Source: Myxococcales bacterium (GTDB lineage: Bacteria; Myxococcota_A; Polyangia; Nannocystales; Nannocystaceae). From it: a DNA stretch of 64,000 nucleotides. Below are positions 16,597-24,662 of the stretch, piece by piece (the stretch's first letter is position 1; every line of letters begins with the position of its first letter). Below the pieces are notes generated by a model. It saw only the letters and a list, made by a program, of their open reading frames with translations, ran no database searches and was not told where the DNA came from. The DNA lies in assembly GCA_014240065.1 (NCBI GenBank), contig JAAZXR010000001.1, forward strand, positions 1 to 64,000, given 5' to 3'. The position numbers and the translations under genes were made by a program.

Positions 16597-17421
16597 CTAC
16601 AGGAGCGCGAGCGCGATCTGTGGTCCCTGGTTTGCCTGCGCCAACATCGATGCACCAGCCTGGACGAGGATCTGCTGCTTGGTGAGCTGCGCAGTCTCGG
16701 AGGCCACATCTACGTCGACGATGCGAGAGTTCGCAGACGACAAGTTGGTGGAGTAGGTTTCCAGGTTAGACATGGTGACCGACAGTCGATTCTGCATAGC
16801 GCCGATGGTGCCGCGACGGGACGAGATGCTCCCGATAGCAGCGTCGAGCGCCGAGATCGCCGACAGCGCTGCCGCCGACGTCGATACAGAATCGCCTGAG
16901 ATCGACAGTGCAGTGGAGCTCGCACTCAACAACGACAGCGTGAGCTGGTCGTTACTTGAGTTGCCGGAGCCCACCTGGAAGGTGATGCCGCCGGCAGAAG
17001 CGCCGCTGATCAACGCGATACCGTTGTACTCCGTGGTCGTTGCGAGACGATCAATCTCACTTCGCAACTGCACGAACTCATCGTGGATATATCCACGCTG
17101 AGTGGTGTTAACGGTCCCCGTTGACGATTGCACAGCAAGCTCTCTCATACGATTGAGCATGCCGCCGATCTCTTTGAGTGCACCATCCGCGGTCTGAGCG
17201 AGACTGACGCCGTCGTTGGCGTTTCGTTGCGCTTGATCCAGACCTCGGATCTTCGCCTTGAAGTCCTCGGAAATCGCGAGTCCTGCTGCGTCATCTGCAG
17301 CTGAACGGACTCGGAGTCCCGAGGAGAGGCGAGCCATGCTGTCCGCCATTTGCCCGGACGCTTTCCCCAGGTTGGTCTGGGCAAGCATGGATGTTACATT
17401 GGTTAATACACTGATGGCCAT
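16597..17421 (-). CDS. fliC: Flagellin A3
   Basis: A 274-residue type-A flagellin (MAISVLTNVTSMLAQTNLGK, ending QIALALL). D0/D1 regions at both ends are intact. The central region is short and differs from A5 (SGASAGGITFQVGSGNSSND). The ribosome site AAAGGAAG and the three-hairpin leader are shared with A1 and A5. It differs from neighbours at IRGLDQAQRNAND, where other copies read IRGLNQAKRNAND. Flagellin is secreted through the type III flagellar export gate and polymerises beneath the FliD cap. Confidence 0.97.
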   Translation of the reverse strand: MAISVLTNVTSMLAQTNLGKASGQMADSMARLSSGLRVRSAADDAAGLAISEDFKAKIRGLDQAQRNANDGVSLAQTADGALKEIGGMLNRMRELAVQSSTGTVNTTQRGYIHDEFVQLRSEIDRLATTTEYNGIALISGASAGGITFQVGSGNSSNDQLTLSLLSASSTALSISGDSVSTSAAALSAISALDAAIGSISSRRGTIGAMQNRLSVTMSNLETYSTNLSSANSRIVDVDVASETAQLTKQQILVQAGASMLAQANQGPQIALALL

Positions 17422-17482
17422 TGTCGTTTCTTCCTTTCATGGATGGTCGCGCGAGCATTTTCTATTTTTCTAGCTCGCACGT

Positions 17483-17539
17483 GGGCATACGTGCCCGTGT
17501 GGGTTTCGCCAACCCGAGGCTTTAGGGACACAACGTCCC
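17483..17539 (-). promoter_or_regulatory. Conserved three-hairpin leader of flagellin A3
   Basis: The minus strand shows GGGAC...GTCCC (17525-17539), GGGTT...AACCC (17501-17515) and GGGC...GCCC (17483-17496). In hairpin 2 the closing pair is T-A here but C-G in A5 (GGGTC...GACCC), a compensatory change that supports pairing in RNA. Just upstream, GGAGGTATCCATGCA is conserved with A5. It could be a GG-N10-GC sigma-54-like element, or a ribosome site plus ATG for a short leader peptide. Confidence 0.6.
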
Positions 17540-17545
17540 CAAACT

Positions 17546-17750
17546 TGGTGCATGGATACCTCCGTGGTCGTAACCGTCGCAGACAGCACATCCATCGCGG
17601 CGCTTGCGGGCGCGTCGAGATGAGATGGCAGAATTTGAGAGTGCGATGCATGTCTGTCTATTGGTCGGTTACGAGTGAAAATGTTGAGAGAGTGTAGAGG
17701 GGATGTGTAGAGGGGCTGTGTAGAGAGGGTGTATGGAGAGGGTGTATGGA
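17546..17750. other. Spacer between flagellins A3 and B4
   Basis: No gene is supported. The right half is an imperfect G/A/T-rich repeat tract (units like GTGTAGAGGGG and GTGTATGGAGAGG, about 17691-17755). A segment TTCACTCGTA on the minus strand is shared with the spacer before A5 and might belong to a common promoter region. Confidence 0.4.
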
Positions 17751-17775
17751 GAGGCGGGGAGGGTGTCCCCGCCTC
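17751..17775 (-). terminator. Hairpin terminator after flagellin B4
   Basis: GAGGCGGGGA (17751-17760) pairs perfectly with TCCCCGCCTC (17766-17775) around a 5-nt loop, 8 nt after the B4 stop. No long U-run follows. Confidence 0.65.
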
Positions 17776-17782
17776 GGGGGGC

Positions 17783-18610
17783 TTATCCGAGCAGAGACAG
17801 CGCGATCTGTGGCGCCTGGTTCGCCTGGGCGAGCATGGACGCGCCAGCCTGCGTGAGGATCTGGTTCTTGGTGAGCAACGCGGTCTCGGACGCGACATCC
17901 ACGTCGACGACTCGAGAGTTCGCCGAGGAGAGGTTGGTCGCGTAGGTGCTGAGGTTCGAGATGGTCACCGAGAGTCGGTTTTGCATGGCGCCGACGGTGC
18001 CGCGTCGCGAGGAGATGGCTGTGATGGCCGCGTCGAGCGCCGAGATGGCCGAGAGCGCGGTCGCAGCGGTCGTGACGCCGTTGTCCAGAATGGACAAGGC
18101 CGTTGAATCGGTCGTCGCGATGGTGAGGGTCAAGCGATCGTTGGCGGAGTTGCCAGAGCCGACCTGAAAATCGACGGGGCTCGCCGAGGAGGTGCCGTCG
18201 AGCAGATTGATGCCGTTGAACTCGGTGGTCGCAGACAGACGATCGATCTCGGAGCGCAGCTGGGCAAACTCGTCTTGGAGGTAGCCTCGCTGCGTAGAGT
18301 TGACGGTTCCGGTCGCGGACTGGACCGCGAGCTCCCGCATTCGGCCGAGCATGGAGCCGATCTCCTTGAACGCTCCATCGGCGGTTTGGGCCAGGCTGAC
18401 ACCGTCATTCGCGTTGCGCTTCGCCTGGTTGAGGCCGCGGATTTTTGCTTTGAAATCCTCGGATATGGCGAGGCCTGCGGCGTCGTCGGCGGCGCTTCTT
18501 ACACGCAGTCCAGAAGAGAGTCTCGCGAGGTTGTCCGACAACGAGCTAGAACTCTTCGTGAGGTTGTTCTGGGCCAGCATGGACGTTGTGTTTGTTAGAA
18601 CAGAGATCAT
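17783..18610 (-). CDS. fliC: Flagellin B4
   Basis: A 275-residue type-B flagellin (MISVLTNTTSMLAQNNLTKS, ending QIALSLLG), nearly identical to B2. Notable differences are QTADGAFKEIGSML where B2 has QTADGALKEIGGML, and a different central segment (ATTDSTALSILDNGVTTAAT). The ribosome site is AAGGAGG before ATG. The D0/D1 helices needed for polymerisation are intact, so this should be a functional subunit and not a decayed copy. Confidence 0.97.
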   Translation of the reverse strand: MISVLTNTTSMLAQNNLTKSSSSLSDNLARLSSGLRVRSAADDAAGLAISEDFKAKIRGLNQAKRNANDGVSLAQTADGAFKEIGSMLGRMRELAVQSATGTVNSTQRGYLQDEFAQLRSEIDRLSATTEFNGINLLDGTSSASPVDFQVGSGNSANDRLTLTIATTDSTALSILDNGVTTAATALSAISALDAAITAISSRRGTVGAMQNRLSVTISNLSTYATNLSSANSRVVDVDVASETALLTKNQILTQAGASMLAQANQAPQIALSLLG

Positions 18611-18805
18611 GGGGTTGTTTCCTCCTTAGGATCGGTGTCTCGGGGTGGGAGACTGCTGCCTCCATAGAGACAGTGAATTGAGGGTGAGAGTGAGGACGGA
18701 GCACGAGCGTGAGGGAGTCATGTCAAAGACCGGGTGTGCCCGTAGGACGAAGGAATGAAGGGAGTGTGTTTCGATCTAGAAGTACGCGTGTTTCGTAAGG
18801 AAACT

Positions 18806-18839
18806 GGGACCCCACTACCCGCTGAGATAGCGGGGTCCC
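18806..18839 (-). terminator. Hairpin terminator after flagellin A5
   Basis: GGGACCCC (18806-18813) pairs with GGGGTCCC (18832-18839), 14 nt after the A5 stop. The repeat is nearly identical in sequence and position to the one after A3, showing that the duplicated unit includes the 3' region. Confidence 0.65.
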
Positions 18840-18853
18840 ACGACGGACCGTGA

Positions 18854-19684
18854 CTACAGGAGCGCGAGCGCGATCTGCGGTCCCTGGTTTGCCTGAGCCA
18901 GCATGGAGGCGCCGGCCTGAACGAGGATCTGCTGCTTCGTGAGCTGGGCAGTCTCTGAGGCGACATCCACATCGACGATGCGAGAGTTCGCAGCCTCGAG
19001 GTTCGTGGAGTAGGTTTCCAGGTTGGACATGGTCACCGACAATCGGTTCTGCATGGCACCAATGGTTCCGCGACGAGACGAGATGGTCCCGATCGCGGTG
19101 TCCAACGACGACATCGCGGCGAGTGCGGCGGTAGCCGTTCCGAGCGAGTTGCCCGAAATAGCGAGTCCCGCGGCTCCCGAGGAAACTGCCGAGAGCGTCA
19201 GCGTGAGCTGGTCGTTCGAGGAGTTTCCAGAGCCAACTTGGAACGTGATTCCCGTGTCCAAGTTGCCGTCGATGAGGTTAATACCGTTGAACTCAGTGGT
19301 GGCAGCGAGTCGATCAATCTCACTTCGCAGTTGGCCGAACTCATCGTCGAGGTAGCCGCGTTGCGTTGCGTTGACTGTGCCAGTTGCAGATTGTACGGCA
19401 AGCTCTCTCATGCGATTGAGCATGCCGCCGATCTCCTTCAGCGCACCATCCGCGGTCTGAGCGAGGCTGACGCCGTCGTTGGCGTTTCGCTTTGCTTGAT
19501 TCAGACCTCGAATCTTCGCCTTGAAGTCCTCGGAGATAGCGAGCCCAGCTGCATCGTCTGCAGAGGAGCGAACGCGGAGTCCTGAGGAGAGGCGAGCCAT
19601 GCTGTCCGACATTTGTCCGGATGCTCTTCCCAAGTTGGTTTGAGCAAGCATGGAGGTGACGTTGGTTAATACACTGATGGCCAT
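18854..19684 (-). CDS. fliC: Flagellin A5
   Basis: A 276-residue type-A flagellin (MAISVLTNVTSMLAQTNLGR, ending QIALALL). It matches A3 closely at both ends and differs mainly in the short central region (LDTGITFQVGSGNSSNDQLT then SGAAGLAISGNSLGTATAAL). It has the A-type ribosome site and three-hairpin leader. As with its neighbours, the missing D2/D3 domains mean a thin filament surface, which is also the region normally modified by Maf-type glycosyltransferases. Confidence 0.97.
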   Translation of the reverse strand: MAISVLTNVTSMLAQTNLGRASGQMSDSMARLSSGLRVRSSADDAAGLAISEDFKAKIRGLNQAKRNANDGVSLAQTADGALKEIGGMLNRMRELAVQSATGTVNATQRGYLDDEFGQLRSEIDRLAATTEFNGINLIDGNLDTGITFQVGSGNSSNDQLTLTLSAVSSGAAGLAISGNSLGTATAALAAMSSLDTAIGTISSRRGTIGAMQNRLSVTMSNLETYSTNLEAANSRIVDVDVASETAQLTKQQILVQAGASMLAQANQGPQIALALL

Positions 19685-19746
19685 TGTCGTTTCTTCCTTT
19701 CATGGATGGTCGTATTGTCTGCCCCATCGGGCTGCAGACAGTACGT

Positions 19747-19802
19747 GGGCGTACGTGCCCAGATGGGTCTAGCCGACCCAAGCTTTAGGGACACGATGTC
19801 CC
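19747..19802 (-). promoter_or_regulatory. Conserved three-hairpin leader of flagellin A5
   Basis: The minus strand shows GGGAC...GTCCC (19788-19802), GGGTC...GACCC (19765-19779) and GGGC...GCCC (19747-19760). The order and spacing match the A1 and A3 leaders. GGAGGTATCTATGCA lies just upstream, as in A3. Confidence 0.6.
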
Positions 19803-19803
19803 C

Positions 19804-19993
19804 AAATTCGTTGCATAGATACCTCCGTGGTGTAGTCATCACAGACAAACCAACATCACGGCGCTCGCGGGCGCAGAGAGTGAAGTGGCGGTGTGTGAGG
19901 GGGAGATGCATGGTTGCCTTGCTGACTACGAGTGAATGAGAGCGAGAGATTGAGAGAGTGTGGTTGAGTGAGAGTTAGAGGAGGGAGGTGGGA
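19804..19993. other. Spacer between flagellins A5 and B6
   Basis: No gene is supported. It contains a purine-rich tract of GAGAG/GTTGAG motifs at about 19931-19985, related to the stronger repeat upstream of B6. Confidence 0.4.
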
Positions 19994-20008
19994 GGGGGCG
20001 GCGCCCCC
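19994..20008 (-). terminator. Short GC hairpin after flagellin B6
   Basis: GGGGGC (19994-19999) pairs with GCCCCC (20003-20008), 15 nt after the B6 stop. It is small with a 3-nt loop, so a weaker terminator call than for the other copies. Confidence 0.4.
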
Positions 20009-20022
20009 CCCCGCTTGGTTGT

Positions 20023-20850
20023 CTATCCGAGGAGGGACAGAGCGATCTGCGGAGCCTGGTTGGCCTGCGCGAGCATGGCGGCGCCGGCTTGGGTGAGGAC
20101 CTGGCGCTTGGTGAGCTCCGAGGTCTCACGGGCGACATCCACGTCGACGATGCGAGAGTTCGCGGCCGAGAGGTTGGTCGTGTAGGTGTCGAGGTTGGAC
20201 ACGGTGACCCCCAGACGATTTTGCATGGCGCCGAGGGTGGATCGACGAGTCGAGACCTCGTTGATCGCAGAGTCGAGCAAACTGATCGCGGTGTCCGTGG
20301 AGGTCACCGAGCTCAGCGCAGAGGCCGCGGTCAAACCGAGCGCGGCGCTCGAGGACGTGGCGATGGAGACGGTGAGGCGATCGTTCGCGCTGGTGCCCAC
20401 GCCGATCTGGAAGACGATTCCAGCGGCTTGGTCGCCGTTGAGGACGTTGAGGCCGTTGAACTCGGTCGAGGCCGAGACCCGGTCAATCTCCGACTTGAGC
20501 TGCTGGAACTCATTGTTGATGTAGGAACGTTGGGTGCTGTTGACCGTGCCGTTCCGGGCTTGGATCGCCAGCTCTCGCATGCGATTCAGCATCGCGTGGG
20601 TCTCGCTGAGCGAGCCCTCCGCGGTCTGGATGAGTGAGACGCCGTCGTTCGCATTTCGTTTCGCCTGGGTGAGGCTGCGGATCCGAGCCTTAAAGGACTC
20701 AGAAATTCCAAGCCCAGCGGCGTCGTCGGCGGCGCTTCGAACGCGAAGCCCAGAGCTTAATTTGCTCAGGCTCGTGGCCAGGGCGGAGTTGTTGCGATTG
20801 AGGTTCGTTTGAGAAACAAGGGAGGTGGTGTTGGTGAGTACGCTAATCAT
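20023..20850 (-). CDS. fliC: Flagellin B6 (diverged)
   Basis: A 275-residue flagellin (MISVLTNTTSLVSQTNLNRN, ending QIALSLLG). It is type B by start, C terminus and position, but is the most diverged member of that class. It has ARIRSLTQAKRNANDGVSLI, QTAEGSLSETHAMLNRMREL and QARNGTVNSTQRSYINNEFQ, where B2 and B4 share another sequence. These features are closer to canonical proteobacterial flagellins, so B6 may represent the ancestral form before later copies were homogenised with type A. The ribosome site is GAAAGGAAA. Confidence 0.96.
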   Translation of the reverse strand: MISVLTNTTSLVSQTNLNRNNSALATSLSKLSSGLRVRSAADDAAGLGISESFKARIRSLTQAKRNANDGVSLIQTAEGSLSETHAMLNRMRELAIQARNGTVNSTQRSYINNEFQQLKSEIDRVSASTEFNGLNVLNGDQAAGIVFQIGVGTSANDRLTVSIATSSSAALGLTAASALSSVTSTDTAISLLDSAINEVSTRRSTLGAMQNRLGVTVSNLDTYTTNLSAANSRIVDVDVARETSELTKRQVLTQAGAAMLAQANQAPQIALSLLG

Positions 20851-21119
<269 letters not shown>

Positions 21120-21200
21120 CTAACGTTTCCGTTCTCCTCGACCTGATGCAGGGAGAGAGAAGGGGTAAACGTAGCTAGTGTGGGGTTCGTTGCGTGCCAT
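21120..21200 (-). CDS. Possible 26-residue peptide with strong ribosome site
   Basis: ATG 21200 is preceded by AAGGAGG at ideal spacing, and the ORF reads MARNEPHTSYVYPFSLPASG... to a TAG at 21120. No family is recognised. The context TCCAAGGAGGA is the same as that before the type-B flagellins, so this could be a leader peptide or the remnant of a lost flagellin 5' end. Confidence 0.3.
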   Translation of the reverse strand: MARNEPHTSYVYPFSLPASGRGERKR

Positions 21201-21611
21201 GTGGTATCCTCCTTGGATTCTCCCGCTGGGATTGGCGTCTCCGGCGGGGCGGGCGTCTTGCCCTGGCAGCGAGAGCGACATGCTCGGTGCTGCGTACACA
21301 AGGCCCATCGCCACGCCGGCCGAACCCTTGAGATTTTTTTCATAACTTTTTTGTATGTCCGGTTCAGCGAGGGGTCGGGGCGCTCGCGAAAGGACGCGCA
21401 GCAGCCCCTTTGCCGCCGCCAGTCCCATGGCGCAGACCCCGCTGTTCAGCTGATCGTGACGCTGCTCGTCGAGCGTGTGTCTTTGTGCTCGTGCTCGTGA
21501 GCGTTGGATCGGTGGTTTCGAGAGCAGGCGCTGTGAGCGTCACCCCGCTGCTGCGGGATCGTTGGTCGCCGCGGCGGGTGGCTCGTATCGGGCCGATCAC
21601 GGATCGCATAC
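21201..21611. other. Spacer between flagellin C7 and the B6 upstream region
   Basis: No confident gene on either strand. An A/T-rich run (ATTTTTTTCATAACTTTTTTG, 21332-21352) stands out against the GC-rich background and could be promoter-proximal. Frames covering the stretch have Arg/Ala/Ser-rich shadow composition. Confidence 0.35.
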
Positions 21612-21640
21612 AAAAAAGACGCCCCGGGGGAGGGGCGTCT
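21612..21640 (-). terminator. Rho-independent terminator of flagellin C7
   Basis: AGACGCCCC (21617-21625) and GGGGCGTCT (21632-21640) form a perfect 9-bp stem. On the minus strand it is followed directly by TTTTTTG. This is the clearest intrinsic terminator in the window. Confidence 0.9.
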
Positions 21641-21686
21641 GCAGGGAATTCATCAAGGAGATGAATGCTTGTTGTGAGAGAGAGAT

Positions 21687-22523
21687 CTAGCCGTTGAGTA
21701 GATTGAGCGCGAGCTGCGGGATCTGGTTGGCTTGGGCGAGGACGGAGACACCGGCTTGCATCAAGATGTTGTTCTTGGTGAGGTCTGCGGTCTCTTCGGC
21801 CACGTCGACGTCTCGAATCCGAGAGTTCGACGCGCTCACGTTGGCGTGTTGTGTGTTGATGTTGTTGATCGTCACCTGAAGGCGATTTTGCTTGGCGCCG
21901 AGGGTTGCTCGGCGAGCCGAGAGATCCTGGATGGCGGCGTCGATGACGCTCAATCCTGCTCGGGCGAGGGACGAAGTCGACACGGACACCGCTTCGATCC
22001 CGATGGCCGAGGGCGTGATCGTGGCGAGCGCCACGTTGATCTGCTGGGTGATGTCACCGGTCAGACCGACCTGGAAGGTGACGGGGTTGGCTGTGTTGTA
22101 CGTGCCGCTGAGCAGCGTGAGGCCGTTGTACTCCGCGGTTTCGCCGATACGGGTGATCTCGAGGCGAAGCTGGTCGAACTCCTCTTGAAGGAAGAGCTTT
22201 TGATCGTCGGAGACAGTGTCCGTTGCGCCCTGCATGGCGAGCTCACGCATCCGCATGAGGATCGACGTGATCTCCGACATTCCACCCTCTGCGGTCTGGA
22301 TGAGAGAAATTCCATCCATCGCGTTGCGTTTCGCTTGGGTCAAGGAGCGGAGGTCGGCGCGAAATTTCTCAGAGATGGCGAGGCCGGCGGCGTCGTCGCC
22401 TGCGCTGTTGATGCGCATACCGGAGGAGAGCTTCGTCATATTCTGAGCGAGGGCGTCGTTGGTTTTGTTCAGTGAATTGTTGGCTTGGATGGAGGCGATA
22501 TTTGTTCGAAGAGAGATACCCAT
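21687..22523 (-). CDS. fliC: Flagellin C7, first gene of the flagellin array
   Basis: A 278-residue flagellin (MGISLRTNIASIQANNSLNK, ending QLALNLLNG). It is clearly separate from types A and B: KLSSGMRINSAGDDAAGLAI, a MDGISLIQTAEGGMSEITSI segment, and NNINTQHANVSASNSRIRDV near the C terminus. D0 and D1 are intact and the variable region is short. It alone has a strong sigma-54 promoter (22680-22695) and a classical intrinsic terminator, so it is probably controlled separately and may be expressed before or differently from the A/B copies, for example as the hook-proximal subunit. The ribosome site is GCAGGAAAC. Confidence 0.97.
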   Translation of the reverse strand: MGISLRTNIASIQANNSLNKTNDALAQNMTKLSSGMRINSAGDDAAGLAISEKFRADLRSLTQAKRNAMDGISLIQTAEGGMSEITSILMRMRELAMQGATDTVSDDQKLFLQEEFDQLRLEITRIGETAEYNGLTLLSGTYNTANPVTFQVGLTGDITQQINVALATITPSAIGIEAVSVSTSSLARAGLSVIDAAIQDLSARRATLGAKQNRLQVTINNINTQHANVSASNSRIRDVDVAEETADLTKNNILMQAGVSVLAQANQIPQLALNLLNG

Positions 22524-22679
22524 GATTCTGTTTCCTGCTTGTGTTGGCGGATGCTTGCCGTTGATGGGGGATACCCGTCGCGATTCCTGGCTTGATGGTG
22601 TGGGCCTTACTTGGCCCAGGCCTCCGCCGGTGCAGTTGGAACAGTCGGCGGCTCTGGAAGCGGGTTCGCTCTCCCTAAG

Positions 22680-22695
22680 TGCAGAGACCGGGCCA
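22680..22695 (-). promoter_or_regulatory. Sigma-54 promoter of flagellin C7
   Basis: The minus strand reads TGGCCCGGTCTCTGCA. This fits TGGCACG-N4-TTGCA with two mismatches and exact GG-N10-GC spacing. It lies between the Maf gene stop and the flagellin start, leaving a leader of about 145 nt. Confidence 0.78.
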
Positions 22696-22742
22696 ACTTT
22701 CGAACGGGCGCTCGTTGGCCCATTCCAGGACGAGCAGGCGCG

Positions 22743-24596
22743 CTATTCGAGCGCGGCGACGCGCTGTTCGAGCTTATCGAGATCTTCTGCGAGGGGCTCG
22801 AGGGCCTGCTCTATCGCGCGATGGATGGCGTATAGGTTGAGCTCCCGACGCATATGCAGGCTCTCCAGCGGGCGTGAGAGCGCGTCTGCGGCGATGCTGG
22901 CTCGCAGCAGGATATCGGCGAGTTCTTGCTGCATCTCCGCGAGTTCGAGCTGGACGGGTTCTGGCGCTCTCAAGTCCCCCTCCGGATCGAAGTTCACGAG
23001 CACCTGAGCGCGAGCGCTAATCGCGCGAATGCGGGTGACGTCCGCCACTTCCTGGCGCACCGCCTCCAACAGGCGTCCCGTTTCGAACCCATCCTGATCC
23101 GCGAGATCGTTGAAACGTTGACGGATCGACGGCTCGGCGGGTCCGTGGGGCGTCACATATCGTTCGATCGCCTCGCGGAAGCTAATTTCGTCCCATTCTG
23201 GGATGCAGAGCCCCCCCTCGGTGCAGTTCAGGCACTCAATCTCGTCCGCCCGCAAGCGCACGGCGCTGCGCGAGAACCAGTCTCGGAACATGAGGAAATC
23301 AGCCGTGGACTCGACCTCACCGACGCCGCCCCAGCCCACCGCGACCTCGCGCTCGGCCTTGGCGGCCCCCACGGGCTTTCCACGGATGGCCTTCGTCGAC
23401 GATTCTAGGATGCGCTGCTTCGAGCCATCGTCGACGACCACCGCCTTGTCGCCTTGAACCTCCGAGCGCAGTCCTTCAAAGATCGTCCCCTTGGAGTACA
23501 TCCGGCCGTCTTGAAACGCGAGGTCTTGTCCGATGAGCATGATCGGTCCACACCCGAGCTTGTGGGCGATGGCGAAGGCGGTGTTGGCCACGCAAAATCC
23601 GCCCGAGAGCTGCGCGCCAGGGTCGAGCGCATACAAGAACCGGGAGCAGGTGGTGTTCTCTGTGCAAATGGGGATCAGGCGTCGAAACGGCTGCGCGAAC
23701 TGCTTGGGGCTCCCGGTCACCTCCATCATCCCGTTGATGTTGTGGAGAGTGTCGATGCCCTCGAACATCGTAGAGAGGTCTGCCGACTCCACCGCGACGA
23801 CGGCGTTGGGCTCAATTCCCGCCTTGTGGAGGGCGCCGATGGCCGTGTTGACGCACAAAATGAGCACGTCGTCGGCGATGGTCTTCAAGAGCGGGAGTTG
23901 CTTGGCGAGGCTCGGGCCCGCGGAACACACGACGGCGGGGATGCCCTTGAAGGTGCCGCGAAACGACCCGAGACTCGGCCCTTCGAGCACTCTCGGGAGG
24001 TTCTCGATGAAGAAGTTGAGCCATCCATCGCCCCGGAGCTCGGCGGTGAGGGCCCTGATCTTTGCGCGATGCACCGCCATCTCAAGCTCTTGGCGGACCT
24101 GCATATATTGACCTGCGTCGAGCCTGATGCTCGGTTGCCAGGGCACGAGTTGGCCGCGATCACCGGTGCCGAGCTGTGCGTACAGCACCGTCTTCACCGC
24201 GACTGGAGAGGCCAAAAATACCACGCTCTCCGGGATGTCGCCGTGGGTGAGCCCCCAGCGGAGGGCTTCGAGGCAGGGTTCGTACACAAACAGCGTGGCG
24301 TCCGTTTTCTTGTCGAGCGCGCGAGCGACGTAGCCGCTCCCGTAGCCGTACAGCACGATGCTGTTCGCCTCCGCGATGTTGAGCCCTCGCACGAAGCGCA
24401 TGGCCTCGCGGACCGGATCTCGCCCCGAGTGGAGCTTCTTCCCGTCGACGACGACGACGGGGCCGCGCTCCGTTGTGAACTCAGACACGCGGTCGCTGGC
24501 TTCGAGCGCGAGGAGCCGTTGGTACCCGTCGTTGTCGAGCCGGAACGCCTTCCTGACGAGCTCCTGATCAGGAATCGATGGTAGGGGGAGGGTCAT
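22743..24596 (-). CDS. Maf-type flagellin glycosyltransferase (DUF115)
   Basis: A 617-residue protein of the motility-associated factor family. The central DUF115/MptE-like domain shows IPAVVCSAGPSLAKQLPLLK, then DDVLILCVNTAIGALHKAGI, VVAVESADLS, and GPIMLIGQDLAFQDGRMYSK. Maf proteins transfer nonulosonic acids such as pseudaminic or legionaminic acid to Ser/Thr of flagellin in the cytoplasm. The gene lies between fliW and flagellin C7, which fits that role. No sugar-biosynthesis genes are in the window, so the donor is unknown. It is somewhat shorter than many Maf proteins. The C-terminal 120 residues are helical and may be the oligomerisation part. Confidence 0.88.
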   Translation of the reverse strand: MTLPLPSIPDQELVRKAFRLDNDGYQRLLALEASDRVSEFTTERGPVVVVDGKKLHSGRDPVREAMRFVRGLNIAEANSIVLYGYGSGYVARALDKKTDATLFVYEPCLEALRWGLTHGDIPESVVFLASPVAVKTVLYAQLGTGDRGQLVPWQPSIRLDAGQYMQVRQELEMAVHRAKIRALTAELRGDGWLNFFIENLPRVLEGPSLGSFRGTFKGIPAVVCSAGPSLAKQLPLLKTIADDVLILCVNTAIGALHKAGIEPNAVVAVESADLSTMFEGIDTLHNINGMMEVTGSPKQFAQPFRRLIPICTENTTCSRFLYALDPGAQLSGGFCVANTAFAIAHKLGCGPIMLIGQDLAFQDGRMYSKGTIFEGLRSEVQGDKAVVVDDGSKQRILESSTKAIRGKPVGAAKAEREVAVGWGGVGEVESTADFLMFRDWFSRSAVRLRADEIECLNCTEGGLCIPEWDEISFREAIERYVTPHGPAEPSIRQRFNDLADQDGFETGRLLEAVRQEVADVTRIRAISARAQVLVNFDPEGDLRAPEPVQLELAEMQQELADILLRASIAADALSRPLESLHMRRELNLYAIHRAIEQALEPLAEDLDKLEQRVAALE

Positions 24597-24662
24597 GTGG
24601 TCCGATCGGAGGGGGCTGCGGCAGCTGCGTCAGCGAGCACCGTCTCCCACCGACAGGATCAC

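Noticed and set aside
17530-17560. Short leader ORF (MHQVWGRCVPKASGW...) with GGAGG before flagellin A3
   Set aside because: A start with GGAGG exists in both A3 and A5, but the A5 ORF stops after 15 codons, the residues are not conserved and A1 lacks it. Conservation follows RNA hairpins and not codons.
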